From contig NZ_JAKEUO010000001.1 in NCBI RefSeq assembly GCF_022397915.1, forward strand, positions 394,870 to 458,869: a DNA stretch of 64,000 bases. Reading direction: 5' to 3'. Of this stretch, positions 1 through 9,617 are shown one piece after another (the stretch's first letter is position 1; the number at the start of each line of letters is the position of its first letter). A model generated the notes under the pieces. That model had not been told where the DNA came from and made no database searches. It was given only the letters and a program-made list of their open reading frames with translations. Origin of the DNA: Vibrio sp. Isolate34. Lineage in GTDB: Bacteria > Pseudomonadota > Gammaproteobacteria > Enterobacterales > Vibrionaceae. The position numbers and the translations under genes were made by a program.

Positions 1-171
1 TTGTCCGTGGGCAAGATACGAGGCTTCTAGAGCTAAAGTGTCATACTTGTGTTCTGGCACTGTCTCTTCATCGGTCGCGGCGTCAATGGCACGCTGGGTA
101 GCGGACTGCGCGATACTTAATCGGGTTTCGAGTTGCTCAATGATTATTTGTCGAAGCTCAGACTTATTCAT
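1..171 (-). CDS. GreA/GreB-like protein, N-terminal 57 codons (runs off the window edge)
   Basis: An open minus-strand frame starts at an ATG complementary to 169-171 and continues to the window edge. The product begins MNKSELRQIIIEQLETRL and contains the stretch EHKYDTLALEASYLAHGQ, which resembles the N-terminal coiled-coil arm of GreA/GreB-type proteins found in vibrios. Some databases name these homologues transcription elongation factor GreAB and others, probably wrongly, 3-oxoacyl-ACP synthase. The C-terminal domain is not visible, so an effect on RNA polymerase is inference. It is divergent from the helicase gene at 317, and the 145 bp between them must hold both promoters. Confidence 0.55.
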   Translation of the reverse strand, partial: MNKSELRQIIIEQLETRLSIAQSATQRAIDAATDEETVPEHKYDTLALEASYLAHGQ

Positions 172-316
172 ACTATTGGAGTGCTTTTCTATAGGGGCTA
201 CAGAATAGAATTAGGTACAATCAGGTGCAAGACATTTGATTCAACGAGCGACGCTATCATGAATAGATGCGCGCTTTAGCATCAATACGACACTTATTAA
301 ATCAGGTAGAACATAA

Positions 317-2251
317 ATGATTGAGCAGAAGCTAAAACAAGTATTCGGATTCGATTCACTACGAAACGGGCAAAAGCAAGTCATTGATAATGTTCTATCT
401 GGTCATTCGACCGCTGCAATATTCCCAACGGGATCAGGCAAGTCACTTTGCTACCAATTGCCCGCGTTAGAGCTTCCTCATTTAACCTTGGTGATATCAC
501 CGCTATTAGCGTTAATGAAAGACCAGCTCAGTTTCTTACACAGTAAAGGCATTAGCGCGGCTGCAATCGAATCAAGCCAAGACAGACAAACCACACAACA
601 GGTGATGCAATCCGTGCGTAACGGTGACACAAAAATCCTAATGATCTCGGTTGAGCGCCTGAAGAACGAACGCTTTCGTCAGTTTATCTCCCAAGTGCCT
701 ATCTCGTTACTTGTGGTCGATGAGGCGCACTGTATCTCGGAGTGGGGTCACAACTTCAGACCAGACTACCTAAAACTTCCTCAATACCAAAAACAACTGA
801 ATATTCCTCAAGTGCTACTGCTCACAGCAACCGCGACGACCTCTGTTATCCAAGATATGAAGTCTAAGTTTGATATCGATGAGGAGCGTGTAGTGGTTAC
901 TGGCTTCTATCGTCAAAACCTAGACCTTTCAATTCAACCTTGCGAACAAGCCAGCAAACTAGAAACCTTGTGCAATGTCGTCAACCGAGCTTCTCTCGCT
1001 CCGACTATTGTGTATGTCACGCTTCAACAAACAGCAGAGATGGTCGCTCAGCAACTTCGTAATGCTGGCGTAAATGCCGTGGCTTATCATGCCGGCCTTA
1101 AGCCAGAAAACAGAGACGCCATCCAACATCAATTCATGAGTGATGACGTCAACTGTATCGTGGCAACCATTGCATTTGGTATGGGTGTCGACAAGTCAAA
1201 TATTCGCCGAGTGATTCACTTTGACTTACCAAAATCGATAGAGAACTACTCCCAAGAGATAGGAAGAGCTGGCCGTGATGGACAAGCTTCTGAGTGTATT
1301 TTGCTCGCGAACAAACACGGCTTGAGCACACTAGAGAACTTTGTATTTGGCGATACGCCAGACAACATATCAATCCAGGCAGTATTAAAAGAAATCTACG
1401 AAAACCAAAACATTAATGCTTCAGGTTCAAGTCAATGGGAGATCATGCTTAATCAGCTATCGCGTGAATCCAACATTCGTCAGCTGCCGCTTAAAACACT
1501 GCTGGTTTACCTCGAAATTGAAGGAGTAATTGAGCCGAAGTACAGCTACTTCGCCGATTACAAATTTAAGTTCATTCGCCCTAAGCAGCAGATCTGCGAG
1601 CAGTTCCAAGGCGAACGTCTTAACTTTGTTGAAGCGATTTTTCAATGCTCACCGCAAGCGAGAGTCTGGTGCCAAGTCGACTTCGAGGCGCTTTGGACTC
1701 ATTTCCAAGCGGATCGCCAACGTGTGATTGCGGCAATTGATTACTTTAATGAACAGGGTTGGATTGAACTAGAAAGCAAACAGATCACGGATGTCTACGC
1801 GATTCACAATACCTCTGAAGATATGATGCAGTTATCTGAGCGATTAACTGAGTTGTTTAAGGCAAAAGAGAACAGTGAAATCAATCGTCTTAATCAGATG
1901 CTGAGCTTCTTTGAAGCGGACACCTGTCTAAGCTCGCGCCTTGCAAGTTACTTTGCCGATGATAAAGCGCCAACCAAGTGTGGTCACTGCTCTGTATGTC
2001 GCGGTCAAGTAGCAACCTTACCAACCGTTGATGTTGAGCCTGTTGATGATGAAACGGTAATGACATGGATTCATGAGTTCATTTCAGCGAGCCAACAGTT
2101 GATTACCGACGAAGCGATTACTCGTTTTCTCTGTGGGATCGCCACCCCACTTTCAACCAAGCTTAAAGCCAGCAAAATGGTCGGCTACGGAAAGTTAGAG
2201 CAACAACCATTCAGTGATACCTTAGCGCGAGTAAAGCAACTTCCTAGGTAA
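317..2251 (+). CDS. RecQ-family ATP-dependent DNA helicase
   Basis: A 644-residue superfamily 2 helicase predicted to unwind DNA 3' to 5'. Visible motifs are Walker A GSGKS (residues 39-43), the DEAH box (135-138) and a helicase C-terminal domain with the RecQ signature QEIGRAGRDGQ near 330. A zinc-type cysteine set lies at C537, C555, C558 and C561. In E. coli RecQ the equivalent cysteines are near 380-403, directly after the helicase core, with a winged helix and HRDC domain following. Here about 190 residues that look winged-helix-like precede the cysteines and no HRDC domain is recognisable. This is therefore a RecQ paralogue rather than the orthologue of E. coli recQ. The ATG follows an AGGT-type ribosome site. 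The substrate is unknown. Confidence 0.9.
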   Translation: MIEQKLKQVFGFDSLRNGQKQVIDNVLSGHSTAAIFPTGSGKSLCYQLPALELPHLTLVISPLLALMKDQLSFLHSKGISAAAIESSQDRQTTQQVMQSVRNGDTKILMISVERLKNERFRQFISQVPISLLVVDEAHCISEWGHNFRPDYLKLPQYQKQLNIPQVLLLTATATTSVIQDMKSKFDIDEERVVVTGFYRQNLDLSIQPCEQASKLETLCNVVNRASLAPTIVYVTLQQTAEMVAQQLRNAGVNAVAYHAGLKPENRDAIQHQFMSDDVNCIVATIAFGMGVDKSNIRRVIHFDLPKSIENYSQEIGRAGRDGQASECILLANKHGLSTLENFVFGDTPDNISIQAVLKEIYENQNINASGSSQWEIMLNQLSRESNIRQLPLKTLLVYLEIEGVIEPKYSYFADYKFKFIRPKQQICEQFQGERLNFVEAIFQCSPQARVWCQVDFEALWTHFQADRQRVIAAIDYFNEQGWIELESKQITDVYAIHNTSEDMMQLSERLTELFKAKENSEINRLNQMLSFFEADTCLSSRLASYFADDKAPTKCGHCSVCRGQVATLPTVDVEPVDDETVMTWIHEFISASQQLITDEAITRFLCGIATPLSTKLKASKMVGYGKLEQQPFSDTLARVKQLPR

Positions 2252-2267
2252 CTCTTACCTATAAAAA

Positions 2268-2295
2268 ACCGACTAGGCTTTGAGGCTTAGTCGGT
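2268..2295 (-). terminator. Rho-independent terminator of dinB
   Basis: The inverted repeat ACCGACTA...TAGTCGGT is followed on the minus strand by a T run. It lies 20 bp past the dinB stop and also sits after the converging helicase gene, although that strand lacks a good T tract. Confidence 0.75.
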
Positions 2296-2315
2296 ATTCA
2301 TCTAACTCATTATCT

Positions 2316-3392
2316 TTAAAAGAAGCTCAGCTGACGCATCTGCTCTTTGGGTTGTAGCATCACACTTAGGCCTAGTAAGCGTATCTCTCGTCCTTGTTGC
2401 CTTTTCAGTATTTCACTCAACAGCTCTTTGAAATGTTCGCGATCGAGTGAAGCATGTATGTGTTCGATAGTGGTTTGCTGAAAGTCGGCGAACTTGAGTT
2501 TGATTCCCTGCTTGATGATCGCTTTACTTGGGCTAGCCTTTTCTAAGCGAGTTTCGAGTTCAGGAAACAGCTTATCTTCTATCACCTGCCAACATTCAGC
2601 GTAAGTCGATATGTTTTGAGTAAAGGTTCGCTCTACGCCTACCGACTTTCTTTCACGTTCTATGATAACTTCTCGGTCATCAATGCCGTGGCTGCGCTTC
2701 CACAGTGACGCACCTTGGCGGCCAAATTTAAGCAGTAGGTCGCGATAGTCAGACTGCTTAATGTCCTTACAAGTAAAGAAGCCCGCTTGATGCAGCTTTT
2801 CCAGGCTCACCTTGCCGACACCGGGGATTTTTTCGAGTGGTAGTTCGTCGATCACCGCTTGGACGTTTTGGGGAGGGATAACAAATTGCCCATTGGGTTT
2901 ATTCATATCCGATGCGACTTTCGCCAAGAACTTGATCGGAGCAATGCCTGCGGAAGCCGTCAGATTGAGTTCGTTCCAGATATCACGACGGATCGACTCT
3001 GCAATGAGTGTCGCCGAACCATGACACTGTTTTGAATCGGTCACATCTAGAAACGCTTCATCCAAAGAAAGCGGCTCAATCACTGAGGTATATCGAAAAA
3101 AGATTTCGCGGATCTTCTTCGATATCTCGACATAGACTGACATTCTTCCCGGCACGACCAGCAAATTAGGGCAAAGCTGCAGCGCTTTACCAGTAGGCAT
3201 AGCAGAACGAACACCAAACTTACGCGCTTCGTAGTTACACGTGCTCAGCACACCGCGTTGTTTTTCATGCCCACCCACGGCAAGCGGTCGATTTCGGTAA
3301 GATGGGTTGTCTCGCATTTCTACAGCTGCGTAAAAACAATCCATATCAACATGGATTATTTTTCTGACTCTCTCTTGGTCCGCACTACACAT
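2316..3392 (-). CDS. dinB: DNA polymerase IV (translesion Y-family polymerase)
   Basis: This 358-residue Y-family polymerase matches the usual DinB length of about 350. The palm motif HVDMDCFYAAVE carries the first catalytic aspartate, and PLSLDEAFLDVT carries the catalytic Asp-Glu pair. Helix-hairpin-helix residues (KIPGVGKVSLEKL) and the little-finger domain follow, and the C-terminus QLSFF resembles the beta-clamp binding motif QLxLF. The enzyme copies past damaged template bases with low fidelity. The start chosen gives 11 residues before the conserved RKIIHVDMD, as in other vibrios. A near-perfect LexA box lies 24 bp upstream, so SOS induction is expected. Confidence 0.96.
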   Translation of the reverse strand: MCSADQERVRKIIHVDMDCFYAAVEMRDNPSYRNRPLAVGGHEKQRGVLSTCNYEARKFGVRSAMPTGKALQLCPNLLVVPGRMSVYVEISKKIREIFFRYTSVIEPLSLDEAFLDVTDSKQCHGSATLIAESIRRDIWNELNLTASAGIAPIKFLAKVASDMNKPNGQFVIPPQNVQAVIDELPLEKIPGVGKVSLEKLHQAGFFTCKDIKQSDYRDLLLKFGRQGASLWKRSHGIDDREVIIERERKSVGVERTFTQNISTYAECWQVIEDKLFPELETRLEKASPSKAIIKQGIKLKFADFQQTTIEHIHASLDREHFKELLSEILKRQQGREIRLLGLSVMLQPKEQMRQLSFF

Positions 3393-3415
3393 TTAGAAAT
3401 AACTCAACCTTACAA

Positions 3416-3431
3416 CTGTATCTATGAACAG
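3416..3431 (-). promoter_or_regulatory. LexA (SOS) box of dinB
   Basis: CTGTATCTATGAACAG fits the gammaproteobacterial LexA consensus CTGT-N8-ACAG with both half-sites perfect. It is 24 bp upstream of the dinB ATG and overlaps a TATACT hexamer on the minus strand that could be the -10 element, a position suited to repression. Confidence 0.85.
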
Positions 3432-3554
3432 TATAATCAATTATTCTCAGATTTAAAATGATCTGGAGTCCAGCCCAACAGGTTTCACTTCATTCGCCGC
3501 CCACTATTCTGATAGTATTGTTAGGAGTATTGAGTCTATAAGTAGGGATCGCTT

Positions 3555-4796
3555 TTGAGTGAAAAAATACTAGTGGTAGAGGATAGTCGCGCATTCAGAA
3601 ACTATCTTTACCAGCAATTTAAGAACGATGGCTATCAAGTTTCGCTGGCGGAATCTGTAGAACAAGCCAAAGCGATCTTAGAGAAAGAAACGGATTTCTT
3701 ATGTGCAGTCCTCGACTATTGTCTACCTGACGGCCAAGACGGCGAGATCATTGACCTGGTACTTGGTTACCAGCAAAAGATCATCGTGCTAACCGGCATG
3801 TTCAACAACACACTTCGAGAGCAAGTTCTTGCCAAAGGTGTGCTTGATTACATCCTCAAAGACAGCATGTCATCAGTCAGCTACTTGCTTCCTCTGGTTA
3901 ATCGAATCTCCAATAATCGCCACCATAAAGCGCTGGTCGTTGATGATTCTGCTGTGGTTCGCCGATATGTCGTTCAGCTCCTCGAACATCAATATATTCA
4001 AACCGTTCAAGCCGAAGACGGTGAGCAAGCACTCACGCTTCTTCAGAACGATCCTGATATCACTTTTGTTGTGACCGACCATGATATGCCGAATAAAGAT
4101 GGCATTTCGATGACCCGCGACATTAGAGTCAATCACGACCGTAATCAACTCGCAATTCTTGGGCTCTCTGGTAGTGATGATCGCACCATGACGGCACGCT
4201 TCCTCAAAGCCGGAGCCAACGACTTCCTATATAAACCTTTCAACCAAGAAGAGTTTTTCTGCCGCATCCACCAATTATTGGATATGAAGGAAGCCACCAA
4301 TGAACTGTTTCGTCATGCCAATGAGGATGCCCTTACCGGATTATGGAACCGTCGTTACCTGTTCAATCAAACATGTAAAGTTTGTGAGCAGCGCAGTATT
4401 GCTATGATGGATATCGACTTCTTCAAGAAAGTGAACGACACCTACGGTCACGATGGTGGTGATGCAGTACTGGTGGAAGTCGGCAAGATAATCAAAGATT
4501 ACTTTAAAGATGATGTTGCGGTTCGTTTCGGTGGTGAAGAGTTTTGCATTCAATCATGTGGTCCATTTGAACAGTTTGTGGAAGCGTTGGAATCCATGAG
4601 AGACGCAATTGAAAGTCACCAAGTGGAGCATGATTCACAAATCATTGAAGTGACCATGAGCATTGGGGTAACCGATCAAGTGGGCTCTTTAGATGAACAG
4701 ATTAAAGCCGCCGACGAACTGCTTTATACCGCTAAAGAACAAGGTCGAAACCAGCTAGTGTGCGCTCGCAATAATCTTCAGTTAGTTAACGAGTAG
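3555..4796 (+). CDS. Diguanylate cyclase response regulator (REC-REC-GGDEF)
   Basis: This 413-residue cytoplasmic protein is predicted to make cyclic di-GMP from two GTP. Two receiver domains come first: residues 1-115 with phospho-acceptor D54 (LDYCLP), and about 125-242 with D175 (TDHDMP). A GGDEF domain covers about 250-405 with active site GGEEF at 326-330, so catalysis should be intact. The product-inhibition I-site (RxxD upstream of GGEEF) reads FKDD, so the arginine is missing. The start is TTG at 3555, chosen because MSEKILVVEDS begins the receiver domain directly and a GTAGGGA-like ribosome site precedes it. No histidine kinase lies beside it, so its partner is encoded elsewhere. Confidence 0.92.
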   Translation: MSEKILVVEDSRAFRNYLYQQFKNDGYQVSLAESVEQAKAILEKETDFLCAVLDYCLPDGQDGEIIDLVLGYQQKIIVLTGMFNNTLREQVLAKGVLDYILKDSMSSVSYLLPLVNRISNNRHHKALVVDDSAVVRRYVVQLLEHQYIQTVQAEDGEQALTLLQNDPDITFVVTDHDMPNKDGISMTRDIRVNHDRNQLAILGLSGSDDRTMTARFLKAGANDFLYKPFNQEEFFCRIHQLLDMKEATNELFRHANEDALTGLWNRRYLFNQTCKVCEQRSIAMMDIDFFKKVNDTYGHDGGDAVLVEVGKIIKDYFKDDVAVRFGGEEFCIQSCGPFEQFVEALESMRDAIESHQVEHDSQIIEVTMSIGVTDQVGSLDEQIKAADELLYTAKEQGRNQLVCARNNLQLVNE

Positions 4797-4838
4797 CTGA
4801 ACCTTTCTAAGCATGAATCCAATTTGCTAAAAACAAAA

Positions 4839-4864
4839 AAGCCCAAGGCACATACCTTGGGCTT
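4839..4864 (-). terminator. Terminator of the nqr-apbE-nqrM operon
   Basis: A 10-bp stem AAGCCCAAGG / CCTTGGGCTT with a 6-nt loop is followed on the minus strand by a TTTTTT run. It closes the minus-strand nqr transcript and also separates it from the converging cyclase gene. Confidence 0.85.
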
Positions 4865-4907
4865 CTGTTCTTGGAAGGCTTAATTCGCTCCCAATCAATA
4901 TCGCTGA

Positions 4908-5162
4908 TTAAGCAATACGATCTTTATTCCAAGCAGCTTCTTTTTGCTGACGCTCGGCCAGTTTCTCTTCGCGGTAAGCTTCACGAGCTTCACGCTTTTT
5001 ACGCGCATCACAAGGTTCTGGGCAGTTACATACTTTATCAATACCAACTGCACCTAAGCCGCCACAGCTACCTTTAACTACTTTCTTTTGAATGATGTAA
5101 CCAATAGACATTGCTGTAATCACAGCTAGAAAAACACCAAATGTAATCAGAAATGTATTCAT
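4908..5162 (-). CDS. nqrM: Na+-NQR maturation protein NqrM
   Basis: An 84-residue membrane protein of the former DUF539 family. One N-terminal transmembrane helix (about 5-25) is followed by a cysteine-rich stretch with C33, C45, C47 and C51 and then a charged helix. NqrM is known to be required for Na+-NQR maturation, probably by delivering iron to the site held by NqrD and NqrE cysteines. It is the last gene of the nqr-apbE operon, 16 bp after apbE. All conserved cysteines are present. Confidence 0.93.
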   Translation of the reverse strand: MNTFLITFGVFLAVITAMSIGYIIQKKVVKGSCGGLGAVGIDKVCNCPEPCDARKKREAREAYREEKLAERQQKEAAWNKDRIA

Positions 5163-5178
5163 AATTATCTCGCTTACC

Positions 5179-6183
5179 TTATTTACCTAAGTATGGCTTA
5201 AATGCTTCAGAAGCAACTTCTTTAAAGCCATCTGCTGTTTTTACCACCATGAACACAGGGATGTTATGTTGGTTTGCGACTTCCATTCCTTTCTCTTCAC
5301 CTAAGACCATAAGGCCTGTAGATAAGCCGTCTGCAGTCATTGAAGACGGGTTTAAAACAGTCACAGAAACCACTTTATGGTGAAGAGGCTTTCCTGTTTC
5401 AGGGTTGATGATGTGTGAGTAACGAACACCATCACGTTCAAAATAGTTACGGTAATCACCAGAGGTTGCGATAGCCATATCACCCGGCTCGATGATCTCT
5501 TGGATATTACGCTCGTCGACGCTTGGTTTCTCAATCGCGATACGCCAGCCCACGTTCTCACGGTTTAAACCTTTCAGACGAATTTCGCCACCGACTTCAA
5601 CCATGTAGTTGTGAATACCAATAGAATCAAGGTAGTCAGCGACGACGTCAACGCCCCAACCTTTTGCAATCGTGGATAGATCGACATACAGGTTAGGTAG
5701 GTCTTTTTTCAACATGTTGCCTTCAACGCTAAGGTGATGGATACCAATCTTAGCCTTGCGAGCCGCCAGCTCTTCATCTGATGGCACAATTTCAGGACGG
5801 GCTTCAGGACCAAAGCCCCATAAATTAACTAATGGACCAACCGTTACATCCAGTGCTCCTTCAGTAAGACCGTTCAAACGAATCGCTTCTTTCACAACCG
5901 TCGCTGTTTGCTCAGATACTTCGAACGCATCTGCACCTTTATGCTGGTTGAAACGGCTTAATTCGGAATCTTCACGGTAAGTCGACATCTGGTCGTTTAC
6001 TTCTTCAAGCAGGCGATCGATCTCTGTATGAACTTCATTAGACTCAGGAAATTCATCACCATTGATGTATTTAATATTGTAACTCGTGCCCATCGTTGGG
6101 CCACTCAAATGCACTTGCTCTCTTGACTGCTCACAGCCCGCAAGAAAAATCAAAGAAGTTAATGCAACAAGCCAAATTCTCAC
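5179..6183 (-). CDS. apbE: FAD:protein FMN transferase (lipoprotein)
   Basis: This enzyme cleaves FAD and attaches the FMN part through a phosphoester to threonine in the motif S-G-A-T of NqrB and NqrC. The frame is open to 6348, but I place the start at GTG 6183, preceded by AGGAG at good spacing. That start gives a 334-residue protein with signal peptide and lipobox LAGC at residue 17, and the extension upstream has no such features. The mature part begins with GPTMGTSYNIKY, typical of ApbE, and contains VDLSTIAKGWGVD and YSHIINPETG. It lies between nqrF and nqrM in the same orientation, beside its substrates. Confidence 0.94.
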   Translation of the reverse strand: MRIWLVALTSLIFLAGCEQSREQVHLSGPTMGTSYNIKYINGDEFPESNEVHTEIDRLLEEVNDQMSTYREDSELSRFNQHKGADAFEVSEQTATVVKEAIRLNGLTEGALDVTVGPLVNLWGFGPEARPEIVPSDEELAARKAKIGIHHLSVEGNMLKKDLPNLYVDLSTIAKGWGVDVVADYLDSIGIHNYMVEVGGEIRLKGLNRENVGWRIAIEKPSVDERNIQEIIEPGDMAIATSGDYRNYFERDGVRYSHIINPETGKPLHHKVVSVTVLNPSSMTADGLSTGLMVLGEEKGMEVANQHNIPVFMVVKTADGFKEVASEAFKPYLGK

Positions 6184-6357
6184 TTGCTTACTCCTGTCTA
6201 ATGTTGAGGATTTATATAAGGAAAAATAAGAGTAAAAAATAGGTATTTTGAATGCCTTACTCTTTCTTATATAAGCCAGTATGTTGTCAAAAGCTGTCTT
6301 AGAAAAACAAATGGCTGACTCGTAGGAGTCAGCCATAATATCAATCACTTAAGTGGA

Positions 6358-7584
6358 TTAACCACCGAAGTCATCTAGTAGGATGTTTTCATCTTCTACA
6401 CCAAGATCTTTCAGCATGCCGATAACAGCAGCGTTCATCATCGGTGGACCACACATGTAGTACTCACAATCTTCAGGAGCTTCGTGATCCTTCAGGTAGT
6501 TTTCGTACAGTACGTTGTGGATGAAACCAGTATAACCGTCCCAGTTGTCCTCTGGTTGAGGATCAGACAGTGCACAATGCCACACGAAGTTTTCGTTTGC
6601 AGCCGCTAGGCCATCGAAATCTTCAATGTAGAACATCTCACGCTTAGAACGTGCGCCATACCAGTAAGACATCTTACGAGTAGACTTAAGACGCTTAAGT
6701 TGGTCGAAGATATGAGAACGCATAGGCGCCATACCTGCACCACCACCGATGAATACCATTTCATTGTCTGTGTCTTTAGCAAAGAACTCACCAAATGGAC
6801 CAGAAATAGTACACTTGTCACCAGGCTTAAGAGACCAGATGTATGAAGACATCACACCTGGAGCTACGTCTGGGTTGTTTGGCGGCGGAGTCGCGATACG
6901 AACGTTCAACTTAATGATGCCTTTCTCTTCTGGGTATGAAGCCATTGAGTAAGCACGGATTGAATGTTCTTTAACGATAGACTCGTAACGGAATAGATTG
7001 AACTTATCCCAGTCACCACGGTATTCCTCAGGAATATCGTAATCTGCGTATTTCACGTGATGTGGTTCAGCTTCAATCTGAATGTAACCACCCGCGCGGA
7101 ACGGAACTTCTTCACCTTCAGGGATTGCTAGTGCAAGTTCTTTAATGAAAGTAGCTTCGTTGTTATTCGAGATAACAGTACATTCCCACTTTTTAACACC
7201 AAAGATATCCTCGTCTAGTTCAATCTCCATGTCAGTTTTCATAGCAACTTGACATGCAAGACGTTCACCTTCACGAGCTTCGCCTTTTGTGATGTGATCA
7301 AGTTCAGTTGGTAGGATGTCGCCACCACCAGACTTAACTTTTACACGACACTGACCACAAGAGCCACCGCCACCACAAGCAGAAGATACGAAGATACCAG
7401 CGCCAGCTAGGGCACCAAGTAGCTTGCTACCAGGTTGAGTAACGATCGCCTTTTCAGGGTCGCCATTTACTGAAATAGTGATGTCACCTGATGGTACTAA
7501 CTTAGACTTAGCGAAAAGAATCACTAGTACTAGAGCCAGTACAATAATGGTAAACATCGCTACGCCAAGAATAATACTAAACAT
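6358..7584 (-). CDS. nqrF: Na+-NQR subunit F (NADH-oxidising)
   Basis: This 408-residue subunit is the electron entry point of the sodium pump. An N-terminal transmembrane helix (residues 4-24) anchors it. A 2Fe-2S ferredoxin domain follows with ligands C70, C76, C79 and C111, identical in position to V. cholerae NqrF. A ferredoxin-reductase module then binds FAD (RAYSMAS near 210) and NADH (CGPPMMN near 377). Electrons pass from NADH to FAD to 2Fe-2S and on to NqrC. All known ligands are present. It is the sixth gene of nqrABCDEF. Confidence 0.98.
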   Translation of the reverse strand: MFSIILGVAMFTIIVLALVLVILFAKSKLVPSGDITISVNGDPEKAIVTQPGSKLLGALAGAGIFVSSACGGGGSCGQCRVKVKSGGGDILPTELDHITKGEAREGERLACQVAMKTDMEIELDEDIFGVKKWECTVISNNNEATFIKELALAIPEGEEVPFRAGGYIQIEAEPHHVKYADYDIPEEYRGDWDKFNLFRYESIVKEHSIRAYSMASYPEEKGIIKLNVRIATPPPNNPDVAPGVMSSYIWSLKPGDKCTISGPFGEFFAKDTDNEMVFIGGGAGMAPMRSHIFDQLKRLKSTRKMSYWYGARSKREMFYIEDFDGLAAANENFVWHCALSDPQPEDNWDGYTGFIHNVLYENYLKDHEAPEDCEYYMCGPPMMNAAVIGMLKDLGVEDENILLDDFGG

Positions 7585-7613
7585 TTGTTATTCCTTATTA
7601 CTGGGTGCTTACC

Positions 7614-8210
7614 CTACAGTTGAACACCAGAGAAAGACATAAAGCCTAACGCCATCAGACCAACAGTAATGAACGTGATACCAAGGCCACGTAGACCTGG
7701 AGGTACGTCAGAGTACTTCATCTTCTCACGGATACCCGCAAGAGCAACGATAGCTAACATCCAACCCACACCAGAACCGAAGCCGTAAACAACAGATTCA
7801 GCAAAGTTGTAGTCACGAGTTACCATGAAAGATACACCACCAAAGATTGCACAGTTAACTGTGATCAGAGGAAGGAAGATACCTAGTGCGTTGTACAAAG
7901 GTGGGAAGAAACGGTCTAGGACCATCTCTAGGATTTGTACAAGTGCCGCGATAACACCGATGAATGCGATGAAGTTAAGGAAACTTAAATCGACACCTTC
8001 AACAAGCGCGTTTTCTTTTAGGATGTGTGTGTAAACAAGGTTGTTTACAGGAACAGCGATTGTAAGTACTACAACTACCGCAACACCAAGACCAAAAGAA
8101 GTTTTAACTTTCTTAGATACCGCTAGGAATGTACACATACCTAGGAAGAAAGAAAGCGCCATGTTTTCGATAAAAATCGATTTAACTAGCAGACTAATAT
8201 AATGTTCCAT
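7614..8210 (-). CDS. nqrE: Na+-NQR subunit E
   Basis: An integral membrane subunit of 198 residues with about six transmembrane helices. It pairs with NqrD in an inverted-topology arrangement. C26 and C120 correspond to the cysteines that, with C29 and C112 of NqrD, hold the membrane-embedded iron centre in the V. cholerae enzyme. It is 7 bp downstream of nqrD and 29 bp upstream of nqrF. Confidence 0.98.
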
Positions 8211-8217
8211 GACTACC

Positions 8218-8850
8218 TTACCCCTTCGCTTCTACTTGTTCTGGTTTGAACACACGAATTGCCCAAATCAAGAAACCAATTAGGAAGAATGCAGAAGGTG
8301 CTAGAAGCATCAAGCCGTTTGGCTGATACCAACCACCGTTGCTCACTAGAGGTAGTACTTCCATACCAAATAGTTTGCCAGAGCCTAGAAGCTCACGGAA
8401 GAAACCAACAGTGATAAGAACGAAACCGTAACCAAGACCGTTACCAAGACCATCGATTAGAGATGGAATTGGCGCAGACTTCATTGCGAATGCTTCAGCA
8501 CGACCCATTACAATACAGTTAGTAATGATTAGGCCTACGAATACAGATAGCTGCTTAGAGATATCGTATAGGTATGCTTTTAGCACTTGGTCTACCACGA
8601 TTACTAGCGATGCGATAATTGCCATCTGAACGATGATACGCACACTGTTAGGAATGTGGTTACGGATCAAAGAAACGAAGAAGTTAGACAGAGCAGTAAC
8701 GAACATTACCGCGATAGTCATAACAAATGCTGTTTCTAGCTTAGTGGTTACCGCAAGAGCAGAACACACACCAAGAACCTGTAGCGCGATTGGGTTGTTG
8801 TCCAACACCGGCGCTAAGATGCTCTTTTTAATTTCTTTTGCACTAGACAT
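8218..8850 (-). CDS. nqrD: Na+-NQR subunit D
   Basis: A 210-residue hydrophobic subunit with about six membrane helices, homologous to NqrE and RnfE. Ligand cysteines C29 and C112 of the intramembrane iron site are present. Its start overlaps the nqrC stop by one base, which suggests translational coupling. Confidence 0.98.
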
Positions 8851-9617
8851 TAGTTCAGACCTCCGTCACGAACTTTTGCTAGGAACGGACCAAAGCCCAT
8901 ATCACCTAACCAGAAGTCAAATGTATGTTGAACACCAACGCTAGTCAGCGTTGCACCAGAAAGGCCATCTACACCGTGCTCAGAACCTTGAGGAGCGCCA
9001 CCTTTAACAACCTGGATAGCAGGATTGTGGTTTTCGTCGAATAATTTCTTACCAACGAATTGAGCGCGCCAAGTTGGGTTCTCAACCTCACCACCAAGTC
9101 CAGGAGTTTCACCTTGCTCGTAGTAAGTGATACCAGAAACTGTGTTGCCATCAGTTTCTACCGCAACGAATGCGTACATCATTGACCATAGGCCGTTACC
9201 GTGAACAGGGATGATAACTTTAGAAGTTTCAGCGCCATCTTTCACAAGGTATACAGTACCTGTGTTAGCACGACGAAGGATCTTAGCAATGTCTTCTTCA
9301 GCTGAAAGCTTGATTGACTGAGCTGGATCTTTTGCCGCTTTACGTTGGTCGTATGCAGCAGCATCGCCGTCAACGAAATCGCCAGTAGCGAAATCAACTA
9401 GACGAGGTTCGATGTTCTCTGCGTACAACGCTGGAATATCACCTTCAAGGTCAATGCCCGCAACTTCAAGGATCTTAGTTTGCTGATCCAGAACTGCGTT
9501 AGCTTGTTGCTTAGGTTTAAGAACAACTGCAGCTGTTGAAACGATGATTGAGCACACTAGGCTCAATGCGATAACAACAAACAGCGTCTTTTTAATGCTA
9601 TCGTTATTACTTGCCAT
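8850..9617 (-). CDS. nqrC: Na+-NQR subunit C (covalent FMN)
   Basis: This 255-residue subunit has one N-terminal transmembrane helix (about 10-33) and a periplasmic FMN domain. The flavinylation motif SGAT is at 220-223, so T223 should carry the FMN added by ApbE from this operon. It passes electrons between the NqrD/E iron centre and NqrB. The start overlaps the nqrB end by 11 bases. Confidence 0.98.
   Translation of the reverse strand: MASNNDSIKKTLFVVIALSLVCSIIVSTAAVVLKPKQQANAVLDQQTKILEVAGIDLEGDIPALYAENIEPRLVDFATGDFVDGDAAAYDQRKAAKDPAQSIKLSAEEDIAKILRRANTGTVYLVKDGAETSKVIIPVHGNGLWSMMYAFVAVETDGNTVSGITYYEQGETPGLGGEVENPTWRAQFVGKKLFDENHNPAIQVVKGGAPQGSEHGVDGLSGATLTSVGVQHTFDFWLGDMGFGPFLAKVRDGGLN

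Noticed and set aside
6184..6348. N-terminal extension of ApbE to 6348
   Set aside because: The extension would bury the lipoprotein signal peptide; GTG 6183 with AGGAG upstream explains the family start.
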